Assembly: GCA_016806645.1 (NCBI GenBank)
Contig: JACSYO010001818.1
Coordinates: forward strand, 1,251,001-1,315,000
Source: Ophiodon elongatus
Lineage: Eukaryota; Chordata; Actinopteri; Perciformes; Hexagrammidae
Direction of reading: 5' to 3'
DNA: 64,000 nt
Both the position numbers and the translations under genes were made by a program. The notes under the pieces are model-generated. The model saw only the letters and a list, made by a program, of their open reading frames with translations. It did not search any database and was not told the DNA's origin. Below, piece after piece: positions 46,476 through 58,130 of the stretch (the stretch's first letter is position 1; every line of letters begins with the position of its first letter).

Positions 46476-46830
46476 AGTGACTTTATCTATTTCTTATATG
46501 CACAGTCAATGTGTTGCATGCTTTTCTTTTCCAGCAATGGACTGTTGTAGGAGAATAACAAGATTGAATGAACACAACCCACAACTGGCTTAAGCCCCTC
46601 CCCCTTTTTCGACACCGATGGGCTGTACGGCCTCATGAAACCCATTCCATTGAAACAAAAAAAAAAAGCGTTGATGTACTGTAGATGCAAGTCGTTGTAT
46701 AATACATATCCTACAGTCCTGCCAAAAAGAAAATTAAAAACTCATCAAACTGCTTAGCGGCCACTGAGTTGCAGAGAGGCGTACCAGTGTGTGTCCTGAC
46801 TGTTCGCCAAAACAGAATGCAAACTGGGCC
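46476..46830. other. No recognised feature
   Basis: A-run near 46659-46669. No gene. Confidence 0.35.
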
Positions 46831-46966
46831 ACAAGTGAGAATACTGCTGAGTGCCTCTCCAACCCCCCCACCCCCACCCCGCTCCCCCCTCTCTGGGTGC
46901 AGAGTAGTGGATGGGGGGGGCGGGTGGGGGGGTTGGAGAGGCACTCAGCGGGGTAATCTCACTTGC
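46831..46966. repeat. Long inverted repeat with C/G-run arms
   Basis: Bases 46846-46873 pair perfectly with 46922-46949 (28 bp, arm GCTGAGTGCCTCTCC then C-runs). After a short gap the pairing resumes outward with CAAGTGAGA (46832-46840) against TCTCACTTG (46957-46965). The spacer, 46874-46921, is itself C-rich then G-rich. The right arm (G8-C-G3-T-G7) can form a G-quadruplex and the left an i-motif. Gly/Pro-rich ORFs here are spurious. Confidence 0.9.
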
Positions 46967-47340
46967 AGCCCCTACCGACCAGATGCCCATTAAGAGTGAG
47001 GAATCAGCAGGCATCCAATAGCAGCATAACACCGGCAATAAAAAGGTCTGAAAGAAAGTGTGAGTCATCACAACCATGACAGGTCTATTACTATGCAGCC
47101 ATAACTGGCCACCCAAAATAGCATGCAGTTTGCTGCAACAGAATGAATTAGCCGTGGACAGACACAGAGCTGCACTCAATCGCTCACGGACGCCAGCACG
47201 CTACCGAGCACATGAGCCTTCTCGCGGAGATAATAATAATAATTAAAAGTCATCTTAGTTTAATGATGAGACTCAAGCTGTAAGAAAGTAACATCTGAGT
47301 CTTTCTTAAAATATAAAAAAAAGGAAAAAAAGAAAAAAGG
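46967..47340. other. No recognised feature
   Basis: ATAATAATAATT run near 47231 and A-rich tract at 47312-47338. Confidence 0.35.
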
Positions 47341-47600
47341 ATGGAATTACTTATTGCCACTCCCTCGAGTGAGTTGCTCGGATTTCCCCCGATTCCTCAT
47401 GTCAACCTGCCGCACCACCCAGCATGATGCGTTAAAGTCAACCAGTGGGCTTCATCAATCATGACGCAGTTGTAATCAAACGGCAGAATTGTGAAAAATG
47501 GAGCCTGTCATAACAGCGCGCCTCGGTGTGCGGGATGCTGCCGAGTGTCAGAGTGAGAGGGACCACTTCCACTTGATCAAAGACATTCCTCGCTCTCTCT
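47341..47600. promoter_or_regulatory. Conserved-looking noncoding block
   Basis: CpG-containing unique DNA with an exact TCF/LEF-type core in CACTTGATCAAAGA at 47570-47583. The same 14-mer occurs at 52429-52442 in another conserved-looking block. Ends in a (CT)n run at 47594-47610. Confidence 0.25.
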
Positions 47601-47810
47601 CTCTCTCTCAAGATTTTAGGACTCAATGCAAGATTAAATTACTGGTTAAAATGCAAATTCATTTTTTTTCGCTGTGCATCCCCAATACATCCCCGTCATA
47701 AACGAACTCTCCTATATGAGTGACGTAGAATTAGATGTAGAAAGGATGGGAGTGTGGTAAACAACTTTACCCCAAGCCTGGCCTTGTTGAGACCACAACT
47801 ATAAATCATT
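47601..47810. other. No recognised feature
   Basis: Short unassigned stretch. Confidence 0.35.
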
Positions 47811-48105
47811 GATGCTCCCCTTCTTTTTTTTTCCTCTTCCCGTTTTTCCTCCACAGCACCCGTAATCTGCCTCTTTTGTCAGTCTGCTGAGCTAAGCTTA
47901 TTTGTGTATTAAAGCTCAGCCCTCCCAATGAAATTAGCAAGGCATAATCTCATGAACGTAATGATTTTTCAAACCTACTGTACAGACATTCAGGGACGGG
48001 CAATTAAGCTTAAACACATTCCCTTGATTAATTAAGTTTAATGTGATTCCAGCTTGTCACATGAGATCACATATTCAGATTTATGAACACAGTCCAAGAC
48101 TCCGG
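47811..48105. promoter_or_regulatory. Conserved-looking noncoding block
   Basis: A pyrimidine tract (47821-47853) is followed by dense AT cores: CAATTAAGCTTAA near 48000 (contains palindrome TTAAGCTTAA) and TTGATTAATTAAGTTTAATG near 48023. Confidence 0.25.
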
Positions 48106-48915
48106 TGAGAGTTTTGCAGTGTGCAAAAAAATAAAAAAATAAAAGCATTTTGCAGAACAGTTACTTCCAATCTATACAAGTATTTCAAAGTAGGATCACA
48201 TCGACTGTTTTATTTGATCCAAACCGCAGTGGAGAACAGAACTAATGATTGCAAAGAAAACCAACATGGATTTCGAAGTAGAAACTCGTATATTGGAGAT
48301 ACATTTTATTGGTTTTTCAGCTGAAGGTTTACTGAGAGAAAAGAAAATCTTGCATCAAGATTTGAATCAACACAATTTACTTTGGTATGAAAAATGTGTG
48401 AATACAAACATACTTCCACATGACAGTGATTTCCTCTCCTCTATTGTGAAATACTCAGCTCTCCCAGAAGGACTAATTGTTTTGCTCTTACATCAGGATT
48501 ATCATGTTTACATGTTACGGAGGACTTATGCTGCATTCCACACAACTCATAACTCAAAAATGTCCGACCTCCTGCTACATAAGTTCTTATGGAGTTCCTA
48601 CGTCTGAACTTGGGACAAATCCATCTTCCTCAACTTCACGAAGACGCAGTCCTCTGACTTTCCACATCGATGACATTGTAAATGATAAACCATCAACTAA
48701 AAGGGAACATAGTTGAGTGTGTGTATTGATCTATTTAAGATGATACAAGCTATCAAATAGTAAAACTTGTTCCGCATGTAAATTGAAGGTAAAATATGTC
48801 TCCATGTTATTAGATGGCTGGTTACTCTGAAGGGAGTTTCCCCTTACAAAAGTTATTCGGCAGCTACGAGTTAAATTGTGAGTGTTCAAGGTCGGAATTG
48901 TTTGTTTTTCCAAAC
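48106..48915. other. No gene recognised
   Basis: Overlapping plus-strand ORFs at 48121-48716 (up to 120 codons) show no domain and share the stretch between frames, so coding is unlikely. Confidence 0.35.
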
Positions 48916-49860
48916 TGCCTCTTTTTCTTTTTTTTCTGATTCACTTGGCCACAAGAACGCCGCAACAAAATAAAGCACACATTTCACATACTTCAAAAAC
49001 ATGATTTCAAAGGAACCTTTGCAGCCCTTTGAAATCCCGTCTCCGGCTACAATTCTAAGTCTAAAATTGAATCTCCTTTTAACTCTAGTTTGGTCACCAA
49101 CTAAAAAAAAAACAATGTTTACTCAGCTGCTAGATGCCTCATTATGTTCAAATAGAAAATATGTTTGGCTGTAGCTTTAATGATTTCAGCGTGTGGTTAC
49201 CTTTTTAGAGCAAATTCTTATATTAACCTGGAAGTTTACTAAGAATGGATGAAATAAAATAATAGTGTGTTGTCAATCAATCACACAAACATGTGAAGGC
49301 ATCTAATTAGTTAATACGTTAAAATACCTGTGTCTGGGTTGATCATTTAGTAATTTAAACCCGAGAGCTTCCCAAACCAACCACAGCTTCCCTCAAGTGA
49401 AGCTGTTAGGCATGAGTGCATTTTTTTTTATCACATTTCACCCGACAGGCTCGCATTCAAGCTAACTCTCAGAAGTATAAACTACAGCCTTTAATGCTTT
49501 GCAAAGATCTGTTCTCTTGTGAATATTTTAGCAGGCAGCTCTAACCAGAGTGAAAGACTCTCCACATAAAAAAAAAAAAAAGCTCATGCTGATCCAATCT
49601 CCGGACCAATTATCACAGACCCGATGTGTACATTCTGAAGAGATGACATTTAGTTTCAGTGGAATGTAATGTTTTTATGCCCTATCCATGCCTTTCTCTC
49701 CTCTAATGTCCCTGACAACTTATTCAGAAATGTCAGGAAGCGCCAAGTGTTCGTGGAAGTCACACTTGGCTAAAAATAAATGTTTTTTTTCTGAAGAAAG
49801 TCTACTGTTCACCATACTTTCTTTCTTTTTTTTCCTTCCCCTTCATCACAAAAGCAACCC
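48916..49860 (+). repeat. Direct duplication, copy B (pair with 44461-45430)
   Basis: See copy A for alignment. Relative to A it carries a 10-bp insertion (CTCTAACCAG, between the 38-bp identical block and GTGAAAGACTC), a longer A-run at 49567-49580, and a different segment at about 49202-49290. The block at 49346-49427 includes AGCTTCCCTCAAGTGAAGCT, a 7-bp-stem hairpin kept in both copies. Ends near the poly-C tract. Confidence 0.85.
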
Positions 49861-49892
49861 CCCCCCCCCCCCTCCCCCGCCCCCTTTTTTTT
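49858..49892. repeat. Poly-C / poly-T tract
   Basis: C15 then C5, C5 and T8 with single interruptions. Prone to slippage and sequencing error. Confidence 0.95.
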
Positions 49893-51654
49893 CCATATCA
49901 TCGCTGATTTTGGACACACTATTGACTGCTATTAGATAACAGACCTCCGGATGAAGTTTTCTGCAGAAAGAGGGAGAAGGGAAAAGATTAAAAAGAAGCA
50001 GCAAAAAACATTTTTTATTTATGTCTGAATCCAAATGTTAGTCAGTCGGGCTTCAAAGGGTTCTATATCCCCTTTCTATCATAGCTATTTCTCACAGTAA
50101 AACATGCTTCGCAGAAATCAGTATAGATTACAGAGGCTTTCACAGACTCGACTTCAAAGTGAGCATGGGGGGGCAGGGGGGGTTATTACTATAATAATGG
50201 AAATACACTCTTAAGCTGGTATTAGTTTACTAGTGGTACAGCAGAAAGTATATTTAGGGCTGATTAAATTCCTCACACTCTTGTAGTGTAAACAACCTCT
50301 GACTTATTTCGTGTCCTGCGGCACTTAAAGGAAAAATCCTCTAGAAATCAGAAAGATGGCGTCAGGACTCCAGCTGAGAATAGCCGGTGAGAGATGAGAT
50401 TTTCAAGACAAGTTCAAGGGCGGTTTATCCAAGTTAATACGATTTAAAATTAAGTCCTTTTAAAGGATAATTGCCTTTCATTTAGTTACAGCCCGTTTAC
50501 TGATGGCTTTTTGGTTGTCTTCACTTATATTATTATACATACTATACATAATTTTTATATTACATAGCATTTGCAATTAATATATTTAATCTTTTTTTAC
50601 CATTTAATCTTTTTATTTTTCGCTTTTAAAGCACAAACTTTCGCTTGAAATCAACTGCTGCCAAACATGCAGCAAACAAAAGAGACAGGGCTGAGGCAAA
50701 GATTTTAAGATGATGTTTTTTGAGGGATTATTTCCTGGTGGAGACTTCCTTTTTTGTTGTTGTTGTCTCCCCGTGGGCGTCAAATGATTGACAGTAAGCG
50801 GAGTGGAACGAAATGTGTGCACTGTTAGAAAAACACTCAACTCAAGGGCACAATGAAAAGACAATGAAACCGAAACGGTGACAAAAACCAAATAAAGGCT
50901 TTTATCGCCCTCATGATGGATTATCAAATTCAAGCATTTTTTGTCCGTTGAAATGAAATCACACTGAATAAGTGACAGCAAATTACAGTAGCAAACATGG
51001 CCCTGGTAAATTTGGTTATGCCCGCTGTTTGCGAACGGGTGCGAGTGATTGACATACTGTACACGTCGTGTCTCTTTACCGTACACTTTTGCACATCCGA
51101 CGAATCAATGGGATTCGACTGATCCGCAGAAATGAATGAGCTTGTTTCTAACTTTAGGGAGAAATACACCAAAACGTGGATAAAGCAGATTTTTGCAGAA
51201 GAAAAAAGGAAAACGACAGGCAAGTTGCAGACATTTGGACTGCAGCTACAATCGCCACTGTAGCCACATACCTGCTGCCATTTGTTGTTAATCGCTCGTG
51301 TCTTGTGTCCAATCCACCCTTTAAGGTTTAAGTGAAGCTACACCTTCTGGATCCCCTTGGGGATTCTCGGTTTCCATTGACGAAGCCCTCTTTGATTGAT
51401 GGCTTGCTGTGGAGAAGGCATCAGTTTAATTACTTGTACGCTTTTCTGGAAGGCAAAATTTGAGTCAGTGACAGAAATAAAGGTTGAGCAGCAGGCGGCA
51501 AGCAGCACCGCTACTGCCCACAGAAAAACATTGACAATCAATGGGAAAAACTATTTTTAAGATCCTAATTTTCAAGATCACGTGTTTAATCTCCATGAAT
51601 GTTCTGCACATTTTGCTTATGACGACCATGTCGTATGGTGAAAAGCCCCAGAAG
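49893..51654. other. No gene recognised
   Basis: 50300-50520 has a conserved-looking texture (TTAAAGGATAATTGCC near 50460). AT-rich around 50525-50630. The 157-codon minus ORF 50613-51086 has no domain. TACTGTACACG / CCGTACAC words (51055-51088) form a weak inverted pair. Confidence 0.3.
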
Positions 51655-51951
51655 TGATTGGGCGACTGTGGGTCCGTCGTAGAGCAGGGTCGTCCTTCAA
51701 TTAGAGGATCGGCGGTTCGATCCCCGGCTCCGCTAGTCCATGTCGATGTGTCCTTGGGCAAAATTGCTTTTGTAGCTGTGCCTACGGTGTGTGAATGTTG
51801 TATGAATGGTTAGTTAGTCCTGATGGGCAGGGGGCACCTTGCATTGTAGCCCCTGCCATCAGGGTCTGAATGGGTGAATGATGAGTAGTGTTAAAGCGCT
51901 TTGAGTGGTCGGAAGACTAGAAAAGAGATTTACAAGTACAGTCCATTTACC
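51655..51951 (+). mobile_element. tRNA-derived SINE, copy 1
   Basis: Head with a worn A box (GTCGTAGAGCAGG, about 51676-51688) and a good B box (GGTTCGATCCC, 51714-51724), a middle with GTCCTTGGGCAA, and the end GTGTTAAAGCGCTTTGAGTGG ... GTACAGTCCATTTACC shared with the copy at 59119. This is a common fish SINE layout; I do not assert a family name. It relies on a partner LINE for movement. TGATTG occurs on both sides (51655-51660, 51953-51958), too short to claim as a target duplication. The antisense frame (GDRTADPLIEG) is a well-known source of false fish proteins. Confidence 0.9.
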
Positions 51952-52250
51952 TTGATTGTTTTGTCAACTCCAAATTCTGTCTCAAATTTCTACCTAAGTA
52001 CCTTGTTTTTCTCACAACAGGTTAGCATCTCAAAGGAAGACTGGATTCTGGTGACTGACCAAATAAATATTGTTTTGAAGGCAAAGCGAGAAACCTGTTG
52101 TTTTTTTTGGTGGGTGAGTGTTAAACAGTACTTCAGTATTATGCAAAATTATGAAGGCAAAAATAAGGCGGACGTTTTGACCTGGTGAAAATCTTGTAAC
52201 AACAAAGCATAATTCTGTCGGGCAGTCCTTGGACACCAACACATGTTGAA
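51952..52250. other. No recognised feature
   Basis: A plus ORF (51901-52188) begins inside the SINE tail and is spurious. A TTTCTCACAACAG acceptor-like word ends at 52020. Confidence 0.35.
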
Positions 52251-52730
52251 TATTCTCAGACCGAGGACTCCGCCGATGCTACTCGTTTACCGCTAACGCC
52301 TTATGTCATCTTGTGTTTCCCTACATTTACATTCTGTCACACCGCATCTCTGTCAAGCTGCCCTATCCGCTCGCAGTGTCGATTAACTGATCAACATCAG
52401 TTAACTGGATTGGAGGCAGCTGGGCTTTCACTTGATCAAAGAGGGGACGGTGTTTTGCATCATCAGCCATGATGAGGAGAAGCTGTAGGTGCAAACGCCC
52501 TGCACTAGCCTCATCCCTGGTCTAAGAGGCTGGGAGAGAGGCCAGGGGAAATGGCAGCATCGCAGGGCACCAGCTGGTCACACACAAGTGTAGGGTGTGA
52601 TTTCACCTGGACACTTAGCACAGGCCATTCATTAGCCAAGGCTGGCACACTGCGGTGTCCCTCTCATTAGGAAGGTGCAACTCCACCAGTCTGGCAAGAG
52701 TGGCCTGAGCGGCTGGAGAGAATTTCTTTT
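52251..52730. promoter_or_regulatory. Conserved-looking noncoding block
   Basis: Contains a 9-bp perfect hairpin TTAACTGAT / ATCAGTTAA (52383-52391 with 52396-52404) and the TCF/LEF-type 14-mer CACTTGATCAAAGA at 52429-52442, followed by unique GC-balanced text to 52720. Confidence 0.25.
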
Positions 52731-54737
52731 AGAAGTCCCGTTCTATTTTGTTTAAATGGAACCATGTCGTATTTAAATGAGTTGTGCTTATTTTATTTCT
52801 TTTTTTGGGGGGTACTTTCATGCCAAAAAAAAAATAAACTATTTAAATCCAGCATCAAAATATTTCCTGAAATTATAAACACACATGCACTTTAACCTAA
52901 ATGTTTCTGGTACAAACCCACACTGTGAGCTCCCTGGGACCAGCGGAGTCCAACCAGGTTCTGCCAGAATGTTCCTGCCAGTACGGACACTGATCAAACC
53001 ACCATCTGGCCAGCTTCGCTCACCAGTGAGGGAGTTTGAATGTGTTGGAGGGCACGATACGCTCTATTTCACTGTATTCCTTTTATGCTGTTATATGGTT
53101 GTGACATTCTCCTCTGTTGGATTGTTAGTATCCTCTCAGTGCTTTACTCTATACTGTGATGCACAGTATATGTCTCTCCAGCCAAATTGGGCCATTTCTA
53201 CGACATCGAGTTGAAAATGTCTTTCATTTGAACACCAGAAACACACTGCTCTGCTGAAAGTACATGTCATGTGTGTAAAACGATGAATATTTTCACTGGG
53301 GAATACTTTAATGGATGCTATCTGATGAAAACACATGTGTTTTAGGTCAATCTTCACTTTGAGAAACTCTATCAGTCACAAGATGTCCTCACTTTTCCAT
53401 AAGGGCCTTATTACGACACAAATCTGAAATAATTTGATATCACATAAGGTTTGAGTACAGGGAGGGTGCAACCTCACACCAGAAACACAAAGAATCACAC
53501 TTTGATTTCACACTCAAGCTCATATGTTCAACAGTCTTGGACAATACGTTAAAGAGGCTTATCTACTGGGGTCGTTCTCCGTGTCTCCAATTTACCGGTC
53601 AGAACCAGTTTTCATACATGAGACATCAGGAGGGGAAGCTTGTCTTCAAGGTCCCTCTGTTCTAATTGCCTGTATCTTCCCACTCAAAGTTTGCCACGTG
53701 TGAAGGCCGTCGTAACCCCTCGTGCTACCAAACCCTCCGTTTCTTCATGTGTCTTTCAATTTCATTAGAGCTAATTTGTATTTGCGGATACTGTATGTAA
53801 GACTGCATAAAGCAGGCTTACAATCCTAATTATACATGTCTCACTTCCCAAAATGTTGTGAACACGTAGTGGCCATGCCTCTGCTTGTCCAGGTGACGGT
53901 ATTATTAGTTCTCTATATTTGTTTTTGTTGCTCACACCTGTGTTCCAAACAGCTTATAGCTATTTTCTTGAATCTTATCTGGCCAAATTTAGTTAAATAC
54001 GGCGCACCTCGCATTTGATGTAAATGGAGTGTGCTTCATTTTTGGAAGATGAGATCTTACAAAGTAAAGTCATGAAACTCAGCTATTTTCTCAGCCCCCC
54101 CCACGTATTGGTCGAGACCCTCCCTTAGGACCGAGAGAGGACAAAAAGCTGGAGCCGGCACTGCTCCCGAGGCAGCTGACTTGACGGATATCAAGTATGT
54201 GGTGAAGAAATGATTTCCTCACCAGTATGAGATGGGGGAAAAAAATACTACGACTATGCTGTGTGGAGAAATATCTCATTTTCACATGGCGAGCGTTCCA
54301 TAACAGAAAGGACGCGTGTTGATGTGGGTCCATGAGCACCTTTGGTCATTAAACAAGATCCAGATGAAAGCAGGAATCTAATCTCCAGCTCCCGAGCCGA
54401 GCAGACCTCCACACGGACCGCCCAGAGGCACCAGGGATGAGTCTGGAAATTCATTCAGCTATCTTTTTCTTTTTTTTTTTCTAGTGCAAGTTTGATTCCT
54501 TTTGTGTGCCCGCATACATTAGGCTCCAACATCCATCTCCACTGGTGCTACTTGTGTGGCGCAGGGGAACACCAGCTGTGCCCCCCCATCTGCTGTCGAG
54601 ATGGGCCCGAGCATTTAGACCCCCAAAAAACTAGAAAAAATCAAAAAAACAACAGCAGGCTAAGAGGCAGGGATTACAGCTTGTGTGTGTCTGGCTGTCT
54701 GTTTGAAGGTTGTGTGCAGGTCTTTGATATGTATTAA
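52731..54737. other. No gene recognised
   Basis: AT-rich tracts at 52800-52850, unsupported ORFs (52885-53214), a C-run near 54096 and T-run at 54470-54480. Nothing recognised as a repeat family. Confidence 0.35.
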
Positions 54738-54759
54738 TGTGTGTGTGTGTGTGTGTGTG
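54738..54759. repeat. (TG)11 microsatellite
   Basis: Perfect GT run. Confidence 0.95.
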
Positions 54760-54779
54760 CCTATTTCTTTCTTTCACTT

Positions 54780-55300
54780 TATTATGAGTTTGGACACTGT
54801 TGCCAGCGGCATCTTATAGTACGAGGCTCACATTGCATCTGTAGCCGTCGGTAGCGTGTAGCTGCAACACACTTTGATCCCAAGCATTTCAGTGAAGAGC
54901 ACACAGTACAAGCAGCCTTCCGGCCCCCTTCACTGTGTACATGTTTGTTCCGAGTGTCACAACACTGTATTCTTATCTACACCAGTCGTGAAATCGCTTC
55001 GCAACGAATTAACCCCCAAAACTCACACAAGTCATCACCCTAAAGTCTAAAGGATAATAACTTTTGACAAATGAGGGGCCCATGATGGTTGAGGAGACTT
55101 AACGTTCCGGCACCAATTCTGGGGAATAACAATCACGCTCGAGCTGTCAGCGCGCAGCCTTTCAACTCGGAAAGCGAAGACAACAACAAACAACGCGCAC
55201 AGAAGAAAAGCTGGCGGTTTCACCACTGGCGATGAGAGATGGGCAAGGTGTTACCAAAATCATGAATAATTCAAGTGAAATTATTTCAACTTGATTCTCC
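54780..55300. promoter_or_regulatory. Conserved-looking noncoding block
   Basis: CpG-retaining unique DNA with SOX-type cores (AATAACAATCACG near 55124, GACAACAACAAACAACGCGC near 55180) and CATGAATAATTC near 55261. Confidence 0.25.
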
Positions 55301-55800
55301 CGTTTTTTTTATTTTTATGGACGTGTACTGTATTTACTTGGCACACAACAGTTCTCCCTTTGTTGTGCAAACGCAGCCATACTCTGTCCGATTGCATTTC
55401 AATCAACAGGGCATGTAAAATTTAAATTTCTTCAAAGAGACTCCGGGAAATATTTCAAAGGCTTTGAACTTTGACAGCTGACATGGAAAAATAACAGAAG
55501 GAAATGCATAACATTTATGACTATGTATGAGATCCATAAACTCGCAAGGAAACACATTACAACACAGCGAGTTTGAGTTTATGAAAATGGCCATCCTTGC
55601 TCGAGCTGCTGTCATCATGACGCTGTTGTCATTAGTGGAGAGCTTCTTCTTTTCTTCTGTCCTTTTTTTTTCAATAAAATATTCCAAACGCAGCTCTCGC
55701 GGTAAGCGGAGCTCAACATAACCCAAACTTGCATATATGTGCAAATTGATTCTATGGTTTAATCATATAAAGATATTTCCGTAAATGATCATATCTTTTT
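55301..55800. other. No recognised feature
   Basis: T-runs at 55303 and 55663. Opposing ORFs at 55403-55744 cancel as evidence. Confidence 0.35.
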
Positions 55801-56820
55801 TTTCTTCTTTTTTTTTTTCCGGAGCCTTAGTTTTTGATTGGCATTTCATCTCATTGGTATCTCTGCTGTGTGTGTATGTGTGTGCGCTTTGATTGAACGC
55901 ATCATGCATGTTGCATGTTCTATAGTTCACTTATCTGCACATGGCTGCAGCAAGGCGAGCTCCGAGGCCTTTCCACACCGCCCGAATATCAAAAGTCAAA
56001 CATGCACATGCATCCATTTGATGCATTATGAAGGGGCACACCAGGTGTGATTTCTTTTTTGAGAGCTCACTTGAACTCGGGATCTCACGGAAACAGCTCG
56101 GCCTCGAAGTGGCCCCGAGCGCGTTAGCATTCAGAGGGCTTTTTCCCAGTTTGGCTTTAGATGATGGAACAGTGTAGATGAATATCAAACCTAATCTCTT
56201 CACCACTAAAAGCACCCAGCTCCCATTATCTGTCTCGAGGAGATTAGACAAATACCAACTCACTCGACACGTGTTTGTGTGCATGACGCACTCAATGGCC
56301 TTTTTATTCCAGTGCGCTAATTAATCAGTGCAAACAATAAAACTTTGTCAGTGCCTCATGAAAGTCGACTCCATTCAAGTACGTAGAACTTTTTTCATTT
56401 TTCATATGAGCTCAAAGGATTACTTGACTTGCCAACAAATCCTTAAAGTTGTGATCACTTGAGGCCAAATCTGTTTTGCCCTGCAGCAGGTTGCATATTC
56501 AAAAGGGCTGTCCGTGATTTCACACACGTGTGTGCAGTCTGCCCTTCATAATATCGATGCCTCGTTGGACTAATTATGTGCAAATCTACCAACTTGACCG
56601 CACCTGTGTCAATTATCCAGCACTACCCTGATGCGGTTGCCTGGCAGCTGACAGCAGCCTTGGTGCAACTGTGAGCTGTCACTTGTTTTTACATGCCCCG
56701 AAGACGACTGGGAGTTGAAACCGAGCCCGTTTATTAAAGGCTCTTTAATTTAAGGTATTTTCTTGGTTATGACTTATTGATCACAGAGCTGAGTACAAGT
56801 CTAACCTTTCTCCTATTTGG
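55801..56820. promoter_or_regulatory. Conserved-looking noncoding cluster
   Basis: Includes GCGCTAATTAATCAGTGC at 56315-56332 followed by AAACAATAAAACTTTGTC (opposed SOX-like cores), GGACTAATTATGTGCAAATC at 56567-56586 (homeodomain plus octamer-like) and CAATTATCCAGC near 56611. Unique throughout after the T-runs at 55797-55818. Confidence 0.3.
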
Positions 56821-56860
56821 TCTCATATATCTTTGGATCCAAAGAGCGCCCCTTTTTCAA

Positions 56861-56877
56861 TTTTTTTTTTTTTTTTT
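56861..56877. repeat. Poly-T run (17)
   Basis: Homopolymer; could be the antisense A-tail of an old retrocopy, but no body is recognised next to it. Confidence 0.9.
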
Positions 56878-57164
56878 ATACCTCCATTCACATTGAAGTA
56901 GCACTTCTCAGCCAATCTACTGGCATTTCTTCTCATAATGATTTGTTGAAACAGACAAATCCTATTATGTCACAGTATGCGCCAAGTATTTCAGTGGCAG
57001 GTTTTCCAACTTCCATTACTGCCTCGCGTAAGATAAGGCGGACGACTCAGAGGCCCAGAGTGCAGGATGTGGTGGCATCTCGAGGTGTGGTTGTACATTG
57101 CAACCCCTCCTCTTTCCACGACTGCGGTAACGTGAGCCGCCGAGTGCGAAACCTTGGTAACGCC
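56878..57164. other. Possible upstream part of the 57.2-kb repeat
   Basis: The CpG-rich 57030-57164 part (GGCATCTCGAGGTGTGG, ACTGCGGTAACGTGAGCCGC) may belong to the element that follows. Confidence 0.3.
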
Positions 57165-57495
57165 ATTTGACTCTCACAGGCCATCCTTACCGCAGTAACA
57201 CCTTCTTTAGGAGCAACTGAAGTCAGACGGCGGCTGATGGTACCACCATTTTTCACTCTGCGAGTCGCGGAACGGCGGTTTTAGGAGCGTATCGGTGAAC
57301 TACGGTGGCCTCCAAGTAATGTGAAAAAAGCCAAAAGGTGTTGGGTTTGTCCGTTCTAGGCTGCGGTAGAAACATGGCGTTGCAACATGGCGGACTGTGT
57401 GAAGAGGATCTGCTCCGTGTCTAGATAGCTGATGAAAACACGATGCATTTTAGTTTCAGATGATGATACACTAATGAAAACCTAGTCAAGGCTTC
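57165..57495 (+). repeat. Dispersed fish repeat ('gaactacggtggcc' type)
   Basis: GTGAACTACGGTGGCCTCCA, GGTTTGTCCGTTCTAGGCTG, AGAAACATGGCGTTGCAACA, TGGCGGACT and ATGATACACTAATGAAAACC occur in the order of an element I remember as very abundant in spiny-rayed fish. The flanking opposed ORFs (56817-57170 and 57047-57256) are spurious. Confidence 0.7.
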
Positions 57496-58130
57496 TGCTG
57501 AGATATCGCCCTGAATCCTAAATCCTAAAAAAAAGGATCCCGAACATTGAATGGATTGCAATTAGTCTGCCTGACAACTGCCAGGGATGAAAAGATGGGT
57601 AATATCAATGTTGCATTTTCCAACCAAGGGCATTGTGATTATGCCACGGATATGTGACGTCTGCTAACAGCAACGTAAACACTCCCTGAGCAGGGTTGTT
57701 TTAGGGGTTCTGCTTCATGAACCTCAGGGTCGATGCATACTATAGAACATGGAAATGCTGTGCGGGCAGTAGAATGCTAATTTCTTTGTCAGTGAGAATG
57801 GTGTTGGAGTGGTCATAGTTTTAATGGAGTCCAAAACGCACCAGCACCAACTGGGCTTTTGCATAATGAGTGTTTTCTTTTCACCAATTCACAGACGTAC
57901 GAAAAAAGATGAATGAAAAGAACAGTATAGTTTTGTTTATTGTATACTAATGCTGTTGTTTGTGGGGGTACATGTTCCCTTCACATACAAGGGATGACTC
58001 ATTTCTTCTGCTTGAAACTCATTAAAAACAACCAACTTCAATACGGAATATCACTGCTCATGTTGTTTATATATTTCTGCGCAAACATGACCCTTTTCTA
58101 TTGCCAATATAATATCCGATCAAGAAAAAA
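57496..58130. other. No recognised feature
   Basis: AT-rich; a CCTAAATCCTAAAAAAAAGG word near 57516 may mark the end of the preceding repeat. Confidence 0.35.

Noticed and set aside
50613..51086. 157-codon minus-strand ORF
   Set aside because: Overlaps another minus-strand frame and lacks any domain or gene structure.
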